NCBI GenBank assembly: GCA_905183005.1
Contig: CAJJDO010000001.1
Span: forward strand, 1,040,278 to 1,104,277
Direction: 5' to 3'
Origin: Paramecium pentaurelia
Taxonomy: Eukaryota > Ciliophora > Oligohymenophorea > Peniculida > Parameciidae
Length of the DNA: 64,000 nt
The position numbers and the translations under genes are program-made. The notes beneath the pieces were generated by a model. The model was not told the origin of the DNA. It ran no database searches and saw only the letters and a program-made list of their open reading frames with translations. This document shows, one piece after another, positions 13,357 through 25,240 of this stretch (within the stretch, counting starts at the first letter, position 1; each line of letters opens with the position of its first letter).

Positions 13357-14042
13357 ATGGCTTCTCATTATAATACAACTCCTTAGAAAATCCTCTAAAA
13401 TTATAGCACTGATCATTCTTAAAGATATGTCTCTACTTGCAGTGATGGTTCTGACTAAGACTCTGAGAATCTAATTAAATAACCTACAATGAGAAAGAAG
13501 AGTTTTGCAACTCCAGGTGATAAAAATGATTAATCAGATGGCAAAAGACAATAATTAAGAACTAAAATCTGTAGAAACTTCCAAGAAAAAGGTTATTGCC
13601 ATTACAAAGACAAGGTACATTTAAATGAAATGAAAGTGTTCTTTTATACATGAACCACATAGAATAGAGAACTTTGCCAATAGACGAATTAAACCTTGTC
13701 GATCTTTCTTTTCTATTGGTGTCTGTCCATTAGGTCTAAATTGTCAGTATGCTCACTATGAAGTAATTGATAAAGAAGAACTACGAGATTTTGTTGAAAA
13801 GACATTTAAGGAACAAAAGCTTATGGTCCCATTACATCCAAGTATTAATTTAATCATCATAATTAGACAAATTACAACTTGATATGAGAAATGACTTACA
13901 AAGATTTTAACATTTGTATAAAATCTTTGGAAGAAAGTTAAGCTTCAAAAGAGATGATTTACTTATCAATATTTGCAGAGAGTAAGATAATATTTTATAT
14001 AAACAGAAGAAATTCCATTTTCCTTAGACTTTGCTAAAGTGA
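13357..14042 (+). CDS. tandem CCCH zinc-finger RNA-binding protein (TIS11-like)
   Basis: A 212-residue protein with two CCCH fingers, each with exact C-x8-C-x5-C-x3-H spacing: ICRNFQEKGYCHYKDKCSFI then histidine, and PCRSFFSIGVCPLGLNCQYA then histidine. The lead-in to each (RTKIC, RIKPC) resembles the tristetraprolin/TIS11 family. Those proteins bind AU-rich mRNA and control its decay. The linker is 15 residues rather than 18. Introns are 13615-13636 (22 nt, ends AAG, inside finger 1) and 13842-13866 (25 nt, TAG). The N-terminus is serine-rich and probably disordered. An RNA-binding role is likely; the targets are unknown. Confidence 0.88.
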
Positions 14043-14354
14043 GGTACAGGAATTCGACAACTTTCTATCATGATTCACCTAATATATATATATATATAGT
14101 TATTCTATAATACTGAATAATTCCTTAAAAATAATGTAATATATAAAACCATGCAGTTTAGGCATGAGATTTATATTTAAAAAAATTAAACTTTTTCTAT
14201 TATTAGAAACTTGAAAAATAATTAAAATTTTCATACTAAAACTCAATCACTTTACATTTTGAAACAAAGAACTTAATACAAAAGAATTTGAAAAACAATA
14301 AATATAATAAAATTTACTATAATTTTATTAATAAAATAAAATCGAAATTTTGAT
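14043..14354. other. intergenic region with a short AT microsatellite
   Basis: About 310 bp between two convergent genes. It contains an uninterrupted alternating AT run at about 14082-14098 and otherwise plain A+T-rich sequence. No gene or RNA is visible. Confidence 0.6.
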
Positions 14355-15936
14355 TCATTCAGTTTAATAGAGTGCTTTCACCATAGGTAATATATTTTTG
14401 CCATTGTCTTTCCATTCTTCTATACATTGTTAAGCCCAAGAATTGTAGACTTGTTTTTCAGATTGATTTCTTTATTGCATTTATAAGGATTCTTTCAACT
14501 CTTACATATATTAATTTCTACGTTGCTACTTTTTAGCTTCCTTGTATAAATATAAATATTACTATCTATATTTTCTAATATTCTTATAAATCTTTATTCC
14601 TCTTTTTCAATACATCATTTTATAGCTATTCAACTTATTCTAATTATTCCAATGCTTTTAATTTTTATTTAAAATCTACTTCCTATTCGGCTTATTAATT
14701 AGTCTTCTTTTATTATTAAATTTATAGCTATTTCAATCTCATAGTTTCTGCATCTTAAACCATTTAAGCTTTTTCTAATTCTTTCTATTTAAGTTCTTCC
14801 TCTTATTTTTATTTTAGTTCTTCAGCATGTTTTTGAATGGTTTACATATAATTATCTTCTTATTATTTTTATTGTTCCACTCTCAAATCATAAATTTACT
14901 TTCTAAGTTATTCTTTTTTCTATTATTTCTAGTTTTCCTAAATACTATAAAATTGATTTTATACTCTATCTTTTCTCATCTATAATACTTTTTCTTTATG
15001 ATATTCATGCTCAATTATTTTCTTATCCTCTTCCTCCAATATACTTTTCTCATGTTCTTATAATTCTCTTCTCTTATCCATAAATTCTTCATGTTCTTTG
15101 AGTAATTTCTATTACTTATTTTTGATCTCTTATTTTTATTATCTAAATTATTATAATTGATTACTCTCTAAGTATTTCATCTTCCTCTGCTTTTTTCTTA
15201 ATTAATTAACCTTCTTATTTATCTAACATCATTTCCTTCAAATATCTCTCCTTGACTTATTTATGTTAATCAGCTAAAATTTCATTGCATTCTTTCTTCT
15301 TCTTTAATTATTTCTCTTTTCTAATCATTAATTCTTATTCTTTATAATATTCCTGCATTTCATATTCTTTTTCTTTTTCCTCTTCATGTATTTTTTTAAG
15401 TTCTTTTTATTCTTTATTAATTGCATTTAATTATTCATTGATCCTCTCAACTTCACTTAACATCATTTAAGCTTTCAAATTACGAACACTATAATTTTAT
15501 AAATTTTATTATACTCTCCTCTTTGATCAAATATTTTTTAATTTGATTCCTTTACAAGCTCATTTTTAAGTCTCTCTTAATATTCTTCCTCTTCTTTATC
15601 AACCTTTCTTCTTTCTTCCTCCTCTTTTGTAAATCTCTCTAATTTTTCAGCCTCTTTTTATTATCTTTACTTAGTTATTCGTTACGCCCAAAGTCTTTGA
15701 TTATCAAGTGTCTATTAATATATTTTATATTACTTTTTTGGTTTGTTTCTCACCCTATATATGACTTTTAATCTAATATAATTCACTTAAAGCAATAACT
15801 GATACAGAATTAACTTATTCTTATTTAATACTTGGCAATTAAATGGATTGCTAATGTACTTAAATTCTTAAATTACAACTTTGGATTAAACAGCGGCTTG
15901 CTCTTCTGTTGAATATCTTGATTTTGCCTTACTCAT
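14355..15936 (-). CDS. CFAP210-like axonemal coiled-coil protein
   Basis: A 485-residue, highly charged helical protein of the trichohyalin-like class found inside ciliary doublet microtubules. The block FDQRDVRNLKAQMMLSEVER is similar to the helix of human CFAP210 (CCDC173) that follows its first coiled coil. The C-terminal VYNSWAQQCIEEWKDNGKNI then PMVKAL also parallels the CFAP210 tail. CFAP210 is a B-tubule inner protein located next to CFAP45, whose gene lies about 5 kb away here. Five introns: 15755-15786 (32 nt), 15712-15733, 15489-15514, 15143-15164 and 14541-14562 (the last ends AAG). Another TPH-domain ciliary protein is the alternative. Confidence 0.7.
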
Positions 15937-16081
15937 AATTTTATATAATTAAATAATTATATTAAAGGATAAAATGAATAATATAATCCATCTAATTTTG
16001 TTATTGATAAAGGAATATCATTAATAAATTAATAGTTAATGATTATATACATTAATTAAATGGGATGAGAATAAAACAAAA

Positions 16082-17296
16082 TCACTATGGAAGGGTTTAT
16101 AGATTTTATGAAGGTTTCTTTTCTATTCTTATTTTTGAAACCTCGCAATATTTTGGCAGTGAAAATTTTTTCTTTATTGATGCAAATTATTTTTTATCTT
16201 GATTTTACAATAGACTGCACATTTCTTTTGCACAAATTCTAATGTCCTATTCATTTAATCCAGTAAGGGGAACCATCTAATCTTAATTCCATGAGGGATG
16301 GATTCTTCTAATTTTATGGACCAAATAAATAGAAGCACTAGCCAATACATTATTAGAAAATTAAATCGTTGAATATTCTAAAATTGAGAGTTCTATTAAA
16401 TATCTATAAATAATTTAAATATTTAGATTACCTTGCTAACATGTAATTTTTTTGATCCAATTTTGCTGTTTCTTAATAAACATTTAACATTCTTAAAGGA
16501 CTTGTTGTAAGTAAGTCAAATCCCAACAATTAAATTATTTTCCCCTCTGTTGCTAATATCTCTTCTTTTGTATATGCATTATCGCAAACATAAACTAAAT
16601 CTCTTACATGAGGGACAGAATAAACTTCTTCATATTTGGATGCTATAAACAAGGCAGTCACTCCATACAGTTAAAATTTGGATTTTGTAATCTATTGAAT
16701 TTCAAGTACTCTCAAATTTATGATAAAATTTACCTATCAATTATTGAAATGGTTAAGAATAATGTTTCTGTATCTAATTTGAATTTAAAATGAACATCAA
16801 CTATCCAATCAAGTAAGATACTTCGCATTTTTTCTGTAATCTCAGTTTGAAATTAAAAAGCATTCAGTTTATAATTTGATCGACACTACATTAAAATTAG
16901 ATTAATTACACTTTTTTCTTTCATATATGTCACGATTTCTTTTTTATATGCATTGACAGATTATGGATTATCAATTTTTTTGGGCAATTAAAAACTTTTA
17001 TTTGTTAATAATGTAGCAACTCCACTAGTAATACTGAGGTTTCTTCCATTTCTTAAAGGCATTGACATATTTGAATCTGTTTTGACTCTATGAAATCCTT
17101 CTTTTGTACGATTACTAGATTCATCATTCAATTTTAATTATGGTTTTTAAGGTGGGATCATTGTATGAAATGAGTTTGATGACTTCTCTCTGATTGCCAA
17201 TGATGATTATACTCTTTGATGTTTAGTGCCATTGTTAAAATTTTCTTTATTATAATCAGCAACACAAAAAAAGCGTGGGATTTGATTTGTTTTCAT
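16082..17296 (-). CDS. cyclin, A/B type
   Basis: A 387-residue mitotic-type cyclin that would activate a cyclin-dependent kinase. The cyclin box starts at the MRSILLDWIVDVHFKFKL motif and continues through LFLTISIIDR, ALFIASKYEEVYSVP and the second fold (LSILEYSTIQFSNNVLASAS). The N-terminal 130 residues are polar and lack a clear RxxL destruction box, though RFFC and several arginine/leucine pairs are present. Introns are 16711-16733 (23 nt, ending GAG, within the IDR codon) and 16404-16431 (28 nt, TAG). The C-terminus IRICAKEMCSLLQ is typical of the last cyclin helix. Confidence 0.93.
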
Positions 17297-17447
17297 TTTG
17301 AATATAAATTATTTAACGGAAAAATACTATTTTAATTAAATTAATTATTCATTTACGAGTACCTTTAGATCTCCACTCTATAGATTTCTTTTCTAAATTT
17401 TTGTCTATGTCTTTTTATGTGTCCTTTTCTGGCCCTAAACCCCACTT

Positions 17448-18338
17448 TCAAATTAATAGAAATTATGTTACATCTTGTTATATTCTAGTAATAGAAGTTT
17501 ATTGATTATTATTTTTTTAATTATCATCTGAAGGCCGTGACCGTTTATAGATTGAAGTTGATTTATTGTTTTATTCTCTAATAATTTAACAAGATGGAAG
17601 TTTTTTTTTTCCATTTTAATATTGAATTTTAAATGAATTATTTGAGAGATTATGAGGACTAGTTTCATCTAATTAACCTTGTTATTCAGTTTCCTCATAA
17701 TCCATCAATTTTAATGTTTCTTATTAACATAAATCTTTTGATGAATCATCAGTTGTTTATTTTTTAGCACTTTAGTTGTGAGGCCAACAACTAGGATCTG
17801 TAAGAGTTTATCTAAATATAGTTTCTGTTTATTTCTAATAAAATAGAACATAAGCTTATGAATCAACTATTACCTTTTCAGGATCTTATATCTAAAGTTA
17901 AAATACTTTTACCTAATGAACTGCATCATCATTATACATATACCATTAATTATCAATTCTATGTTTACAAATAGAAACATAATGGCCATATTATAATGAA
18001 CCATGATGCTATGCCACTGCATACAAATTATAAATAGTATCATTCTATTCAAAACAATAAGGAGACATATTTAATTAATTAATAGGGAAATTAACTTTCT
18101 AAGTAATCTTACCTGTCTATTTAGATCCATATTCAAATCTCTTAAGATGAACAATTAAAATATTAGGTAATTTCCATATTCTAATTCCTTTTTTACAATC
18201 TCTAGTTTCTTTACATTTTGGACATTTCCATTATATAGTTTCTTCCTATTAAAATTGATCCAAACACTCTGTTAATTCACAAACTGTGTCTTATTTTAAT
18301 TAGGAACTTCCAAGTGTTTTAGATTAAAATGATTGTTG

Positions 18339-18394
<56 letters not shown>

Positions 18395-19233
18395 TGATAG
18401 GTAAATTTAGAAATAAAAATGGTTCCCATTTATGACTTTGATATTTACATATTTTGCATTCAACTTTAGATTTTAATTATCCCTAAAACAAATCAACCAC
18501 AATACTCTTATTGATTTTAAGATGTTCACCCCATGATTCTGCTGCCCATTCTTCTTTTGGTTCACCTATATAATCTTTTTCTTTAATTATCTCCTTCTTC
18601 TTACATCTATTCAAATCTTCATGAATTATATCTAATAAATAACTCAATAACTCTTGACAATCCTCCTGCTCTAATTAAATATGCTAATGATTTACATCCT
18701 ATTTCAAATCTCTTTGAATATTTCTGTATCAACATCAATAAACGTAAGGGATCTACCCAATTTTCATATAATTTTTATTTCTTTTGCATTTCCATACTCA
18801 AATTACTTATACTACTCATTCCAATACTTCTTTCATCCTTCCAAATATCACTAAGTAATTAAGCAAAGCATTCAGTCACCTAACCTCTTGATCCTAATTT
18901 GCTATTCCTATTAATTTCCTTTTCAAAAACTTTCGATAACATATAATCAAGTAAAGGCTATGTATGGCTTAAACAATGAATAGCACTGTTGAAATAACAT
19001 GTGTTTCCCAAATTTTTTAAACCTACTACACCATGAACAACCTTTATTTCCTATTTAGTGTCTACTTTTCGGACAATTAATGGAATAGTATGATAACCTA
19101 ATTGAAGTTTCATATAAGGATCTGTTATTGTTAATTTCTATTTATTAGTCGTTTTAAAATTAGCAAGATGATTAGTCTACGATTCTGTATAAACAACTGG
19201 AATTGTAAGAGATTTACCTGCTCCACTTCCCAT
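17448..19233 (-). CDS. ubiquitin-specific protease (USP) with TAA-coded polyglutamine
   Basis: A protein of about 586 residues that cleaves ubiquitin from substrates. The Cys box is GLKNLGNTCYFNSAIHCL and the His box is LYAVAQHHGSLQYGHYVSIC. Between them lie two zinc-ribbon CxxC pairs (ECKICK and KCPKCK) and the LPNILIVHLKRFEY core strand, in family order. An insert between the ribbon halves is a run of 17 glutamines, every one encoded by TAA (bases 18342-18392). Intron 18671-18695 (25 nt) is required. A 21-nt stretch at 17892-17912 has intron ends, no TGA and interrupts a conserved region, so it is probably a second intron. N-terminus MGSGAGKS could be myristoylated. Confidence 0.93.
18342..18392 (-). 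repeat. (TTA)17 microsatellite coding for polyglutamine
   Basis: Seventeen perfect TTA units on the + strand. On the - strand these are in-frame TAA codons of the ubiquitin protease, read as glutamine in this genetic code and flanked by AAA and CAA CAA codons. The tract is not interrupted by CAA, CAG or TAG, so it is a recent or unstable expansion. Confidence 0.95.
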
Positions 19234-19452
19234 ATTAAATATATAAATATATATATAATTAAAGTATAAATTCAGACCTCATTTTATTAAGAAATATCTG
19301 TGATTCTTAAAAAATATGAAATCTTTTGATCATTAAAAAATGTTTTTCTTCTTATTTTTCTCTTTATTTATTTATTAAAAATGCTAAAATTAATGTAATT
19401 AAATATATCTAATATATTGGTTTTTTCAACTTGATAAACACATAAAATTAAT

Positions 19453-20973
19453 TCATTAATTCACTTAATGAATGTTATTTTCAACAAAAATCTAAATTAA
19501 ATCTAATGTCATTTCTTCGAAATTCCAAAATATTGCTTATCTTTTACCGTTTTTTTGGAGAAATAAAATGATATCTGGTGTTTATCTTGGATAATAAGCA
19601 TCAGTAAAATCATTCAATCTTATATCAATCTCTGCTATTACTAAACTCTTATCCTCTCTATAATTATATGCTAATTGTTCATATATTGATTCCAATTCTA
19701 CACAAAGTTCGCAGTTTTTTACATGATATTTCAATAATATATTTTTGTTACTCTTCTTTATTTCATCATCATAATTTAAACCGACAATTTTCTAATTTAT
19801 TAAATAAGTGTTACTTTAACATATGAATTTTTGTGAGTATAATCAGGTATTGGTTCTGATAATATATATGAATCTATTTATCCTTATTTTAATTTAAAAA
19901 TTAAGGATTTAATTCCAGTTACTGAAAAATCTGGACCATCATATTTATATTTGAATTATCCATTTATTGTTACAATCTTAGGGATTATACCATCATTAAC
20001 TCCTAAATCAATGATGTATTCCAAGTAATTTTCATCCTAAATGTTTAATTTTGAAAATTAGTAAGAATTATTGAAAGTTTTTGCGACCTCTTAAAAAGCT
20101 AATTCAGCTTATTTTGATATTTCATCTAGACCATAAAATAAAATAAAGGAAAAGCTGTTTGATTGAAATACTAATTCTTCTGTTTTTGAATTTAATTAAG
20201 GAATTAAAGGAAGTGAATATTTTAAAACGAATTTCTTTATATATTCAAGATTAAATTAATAATTAAAAGTAAATTCTTCTTTTGTCTCTTGCTTATAGTA
20301 TTTTAAACTAAATAGATTATTTTTTTAATATTGTGATGAGAAAGCAAATACTATTTCTGGGATAGTATTTTATATAGCAAATTAATAGAATTTATCAAAA
20401 TTAATATCAAAGGTTGAAGTAGAATTTTTTTAATAAAAAAGAACATTTTTGTTATCCTCTAGTAATTAGTTAAATTCTGATTCTGTAAAAATTTCCTTTG
20501 GAGGAGGATTACCATTAAAAAACTAAATAGAATATTATTAAAAATACTTCTTAAATCCATTTCGAAACAATATGAGATTTTTTTTTACCAGAGAATACAT
20601 GCGGTACTTCATTTTAAAAGAAGATAATAGTTGGTGTTTCGACAATTCCAAACTTATTCATTGATTGATGTGTATGAAATTCAGTTTTTGCAACATCATA
20701 TAAACCAAATGTGACATTGAATTTATTACCGTCTTCTTAAAGTTTATTTAATTCATATTCAATGAATTGTGCACTATAAGGACATTCTTTTTAGTAAAAT
20801 GTTATAAGAATATGAGGATTTTCTACAATTATTAAGCTATTATTATTAGGAGCAACGATAAGTATTTCAAAGATTTATAAATCAGTATTGTTATTGTGAA
20901 TTTAGTTTAAGTGTTATTAAGAATTAGTTGTCTAAGAATAGGCTAGGACAACACAAATAATGATATTTAACAT
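19453..20973 (-). CDS. secreted PDI/thioredoxin-like protein
   Basis: A 490-residue protein with a signal peptide (MLNIIICVVLAYSQ) and a disulfide-isomerase layout of an N-terminal thioredoxin-like domain, two middle domains and a C-terminal one. The first active-site position reads ECPYSAQ, only one cysteine, and the last reads NCELCVELE, a CxxC of unusual composition. The expected cis-proline strands are visible (VETPTIIFF and RQTPDIILF). No KDEL-type signal is seen at the end (IHQVNQ). Introns are 20523-20547 and 19792-19814, both ending TAG. It is likely a luminal redox or chaperone protein with altered chemistry. Confidence 0.78.
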
Positions 20974-21147
20974 ATATATATATTATTATTATTATTATTA
21001 TTAAATAAATCTACATAATCCTTTATTTATATAGCTATAAATAAAGATATAGTTTTGTAGCTAAAGCACTGATAAAATATAATACTACCAATTTATTGGT
21101 ATATATTTTGTTATATTATTATTTAAATTACCTAATTTAATTGAATA

Positions 21148-22783
21148 ATGGTATCAAATTTATTGTTATATAATTATAGAATAGCAAACTTAGTAAAAGG
21201 TCTAAAAAGAGTCTCTTGATAGAAGAAACTTAAAGTATTTTTAATAGAAATTATGTAGATAAATAAAGAAGTGAAGAATAGACAGAATCAATAGTAAAGA
21301 ATGTTAGAAATGGTGATGCTTCAAATCCAGAAGTGGTTATAATAGGAGAAGGCGAATTATAAAGGATGAAAGTAAGAAGATTTATATTATATATTTTCAG
21401 AATAATGCAATAATTACAACAAAAGAAGAACAATTATACTAAAAGAAATTGCTTGAGGAATAGAAGGAGAAGTAGATGGCTGCTGCCAAAGCCAAAAAAT
21501 AAAGAATGTTGCAAATGGAAGATGAGAAAAAAAAATAAGTTCCTTTGACATCATAATAGGAGGAGGATAAAGTTGTAAAAGATTCACTACTTGGAAGAGT
21601 ATTTGTTGATTCTAATTATATTTTAGGCAGCAGAAATAATGAATGAATAGATGAATGATGTTAAGGAAATGAATAAGATGGTTATGTATGCTAAATGTGT
21701 AACTGTTCGAGATAAGCAATTACAAGAGAAAAAAGAATTGATTAATCAATATAAGGTTTAGGAAAAGAGAAAAGATTTAATGATGGAAATAGAAAGATTG
21801 AAATCAATTAAATATCATGAAGAAAAAGATAAATAAAGAAAAGTTGAATAAAAATAAGGTCATGATATTATAATTGAATAAATTAAAGAGAGAGAATTAA
21901 TTAGATTAAAAGATAAAGAAGAATAAGAAAGAGAGGGATAAGTTATGTTAAAAAAGATAAAGTAATTATAATAAGAGGAGTCTTAAAAAGCTATGCAAAA
22001 GAAAGTATCATAATAAAAGGTTCAAGAAGAAATTTTAGAAGCTAATGAAAGAGCTATTTTTAGTAAAAGAAAAAAGAAAGTTAGAGGAAAGGGAAGAAGA
22101 AGAAATGATAGTCAAATATAATTTACAAAAAGCATAGAAAGAAGCTGAACTTTTAGAAGAGTAAAGAAGGATTAAGGAAGAGAAAGAACGTGATGTATAA
22201 AGATTGAGAGAAATGCAAGAAAAAGCATCAGATAGATAAGCTGAATTAGATGCATTAAGAGCAAAAAGAGCTATGGAATAAAATGAAAGATAAGCAAGAG
22301 AAAAAGAAAGGAGAGAAGCAGAATTTAAAATGAAATTAAATCACGATGTTCATGAAGCAAGAAAATTATAATAGTATGAAAAATAAGAAAGATTAGAAGA
22401 ATAAGTATAATTTAATAATTACTAATATAGGCCAGATTGGAAAGAGATGAATTTTAAAGAGTTATTTAAAAATAAAAATAAGAAAGAGAAAATGAACTTA
22501 AGTTGTTACATGATAAAGAAGCTCTTGTTAAAAAGCATGCAGATGAATTAAGAAAGTAAATTTCTTTGAATGAAGAGAAAAAGAAATAAGAGGAAAGAGA
22601 TAAGTAATTCCCTCTTAATAAGTTAGATTAGAAGAAGGCAAAAAGATTAGAGATAAAATGTTAAATGAAAAAAAACTATTAGAAAATATCAAAGATACAA
22701 AATTAAGAACCTTAAATGAAAATGGAATTGCTGATAAATACAAAGCCGAATTAGCTAGAAAAAAAATCAATATATTAATTTGA
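21148..22783 (+). CDS. CFAP45: cilia- and flagella-associated protein 45
   Basis: A 492-residue coiled-coil protein that matches CFAP45 along its length. CFAP45 is a B-tubule inner protein of motile cilia that in mammals also binds AMP. Family blocks include MNKMVMYAKCVTVRDKQL, EKRKDLMMEIERLK, RLREMQEKASDRQAELDALR and the C-terminal NENGIADKYKAELAR. Six introns: 21151-21179, 21371-21399 (ends CAG), 21599-21626, 22063-22084, 22405-22430 and 22604-22626. The first exon is only the ATG codon. Removing all six gives whole codons and restores family identity at each junction. The neighbouring CFAP210-like gene encodes a predicted partner in the same filament. Confidence 0.93.
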
Positions 22784-22956
22784 TCATTTGAAAAATGATT
22801 TTATTTAAATAGAGTTATTTTTGATTATTTAAGTAGAGTTATTTTTTTGAATAATATTCAAATAGATCAAAATCTAAAAATTAATGTTTATAAAAGCCAT
22901 TAAAAATATTCTAATTTTTCAATAATTAGTTGAAAATATTCTATTAATCTAATTGG

Positions 22957-23499
22957 ATGTATATCTAGGAAAAAGAGAAAATATAATCTAATAAATATAC
23001 AAAAATTGAAGATATCTAAAAATTTTGGGTTTATAGAAATCAAAAAATAATTTACTTTTCTAAAAATGATGTACATTTTATTGAATAAGACTATGGTGCC
23101 TACAAATTAATAAGTGTTGTTAAAATATTAACATAAGTTGTAATCGATGATCTTATTTATTATTTTTGCAACAGTATAACAACTTAAGTAGACTTTTTAA
23201 GTTTACAAATTTATTTTCTTGATTGTGACTTATATAATGAAATACTTTATGATATTAATGGAGATAAACATGTTTTAAAGGATTTAATGAATTTAAGTAG
23301 GAATTGCATTTACATAAGATTCTAGAGCACTATCATGAATTTTTAAGAATATAATTTGCTTTTTGGATTAGTTTTAAATGCATCAAATCTTATAGTAGAT
23401 TGTCTAAATAAAATAAATAAAATTAATTAATTGCAAGACCCTTTTAAATTAGATAAAGAAATTAATGATCTATGTTAATCATTATAATATTTAGAATGA
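22957..23499 (+). CDS. hypothetical protein
   Basis: A 180-residue frame with natural ciliate codon use and no intron. It has no signal peptide or membrane segment, and its mixed hydrophobic pattern suggests a compact folded domain (for example GAYKLISVVKILTQVVIDDL). A TGA ends it at 23497-23499; a further short open stretch follows but I find no convincing intron to join it. I recognise no family. Confidence 0.5.
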
Positions 23500-23725
23500 A
23501 ATATTATAATAAATAACATTTTACTTCAAAATATTTATATAATTAATGAAAATCTCAAATGTAAATTAATCATTCTTGATTTATTTATGAGTAAATAAAC
23601 ATCTTATGTATTTTGAAGGATTAAAAAATAATAATAATATTTTTAGATTGTTTTTTATGTTATATATAAATAATATAAAAGAAGAAATAAGAATTAAATA
23701 ATAATTCAATTAAATCAAACTATAA

Positions 23726-25240
23726 TCATTAATTTATATTTTAATGTATACCAGATTATCTATATATTTGAATTAGAGTTTCTCTTTTATTTTTATTAAA
23801 ATAGGTAATCTAAAATTAAATATAAGAAATAACTTTTAAAGTTTTGTCTTTACTAGAGGTGTATAACACTTCTTCTTCATCATTCCATACTATTTTAGTA
23901 ATAGGACCATTATGAAGTTTAATTTCATAAATGGGAATTTTCTTTTAAACATCCCAAACTGTAACAAATCCTTCTTAATTTCCTATGTAAACTTCATCTC
24001 TTAAATGAGATTATGCAATACATCGACTTTTAATTTTGTTTTTGAATTAAGTAGCTTCCTGTTTCTAAATTTCCTTTTAAATTAAATATTATTTAAATAC
24101 TTTATCTAAAATATTAAGTACAATAGCTTGGCCTGTTTAAAATCCAATAGCTATTATATTATTTTTAGATTTTTGAATTATAAGATCCCTAATAAATTAT
24201 AACTTAGTATCTAAACTAAATATTAAACTAGCCTAATTATAAGCATAAATGATTCCTCCTCTATCTCCAATTATTGAATAATCATTAGCTTCATTATATT
24301 TCAAACAAGTTAATTCATTTTTATGATGAATATCTAAAATATAGTTTATCAAATATTACCTATAAAAATGTCTTTTTTTTTTATATTCATTACTTTATAT
24401 CTCTAATCTTTACTTACAGAATAGATATTATCTCCATAAATTTGTAAACCCATAATTCTAGCATTATGTTATTAATACTCATTGGATTCTAGTAAATGTT
24501 TCTTTGATTTAAATTAAAGATGATTTATTATTCCATTATCCAAACTCAAAGTTAAATATTAAATTTTACCCTACTAAAATATTATTATTTATAACACTCA
24601 TACAAATTGGTTATGAGTTATATTTCTTTCTCCAAATCATTTATGGTCCAATAAAACAATCCAAATATCCTAAAGGTTTTAAATTAGTAGTAGTAATATC
24701 TTCTTACCAAGGGAATTTCAAATTATGAAAATTTCTAGATGCTCTACTTAATGGATTCATCTCTGCTAATAGTAAGAATATTGCATCTTCATAAAAATTG
24801 AAATCTCTTAGACCTAATTCAAACGTTTTTACACTATCTAATTATAATTTAGAAATAGTAGATGAGGGAGATTAAATGAATTCTTTAAAAATTATTGAGT
24901 TTACAATTTGCTCATTTTTTAATATCTATTTAAAATAATCTTCTAATCCTTTTCTTCTTTCAATAATTTACTATTCAGTTTTTTTTACAATAAAGGTTGT
25001 AAAGGTCTATTTTGGCAATTAAGGAATATTGTTCCCAAAATATTCTCTTAATCTTAAATTTAATTGTTTAAACTACTTAAATCTAATACTCAATTACATA
25101 ATGATACCTTTTCTCAATTCTCCATAATTTATCTTCATTATAAATTTCTATTTCATATAGGATTACCTTTTCATTATCTAGACTAGGATAGTGGTTTTTA
25201 ATGAGAATCTTTTTTCATTAATTTTATATAATACTTCCAT
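23726..25240 (-). CDS. PX-domain plus WD40-repeat protein
   Basis: A 472-residue protein with an N-terminal phosphoinositide-binding PX domain followed by WD40 repeats. PX features are YEIEIYNEDKLWRIEKRYHY, QLNLRLREYFG, LPKQTF and the conserved IERRKGLEDYFKQIL helix. The C-terminal part has WD-like units such as GNQEGFVTVWDV and YTSSKDKTLKV. Four introns are needed: 25209-25234, 25076-25097, 24558-24579 region (22 nt beginning GTT) and 24334-24359; the first two end AAG. The first exon holds only ATG GAA. The domain order predicts an endosome- or membrane-bound scaffold. I know of no well-studied protein with exactly this order. Confidence 0.75.
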
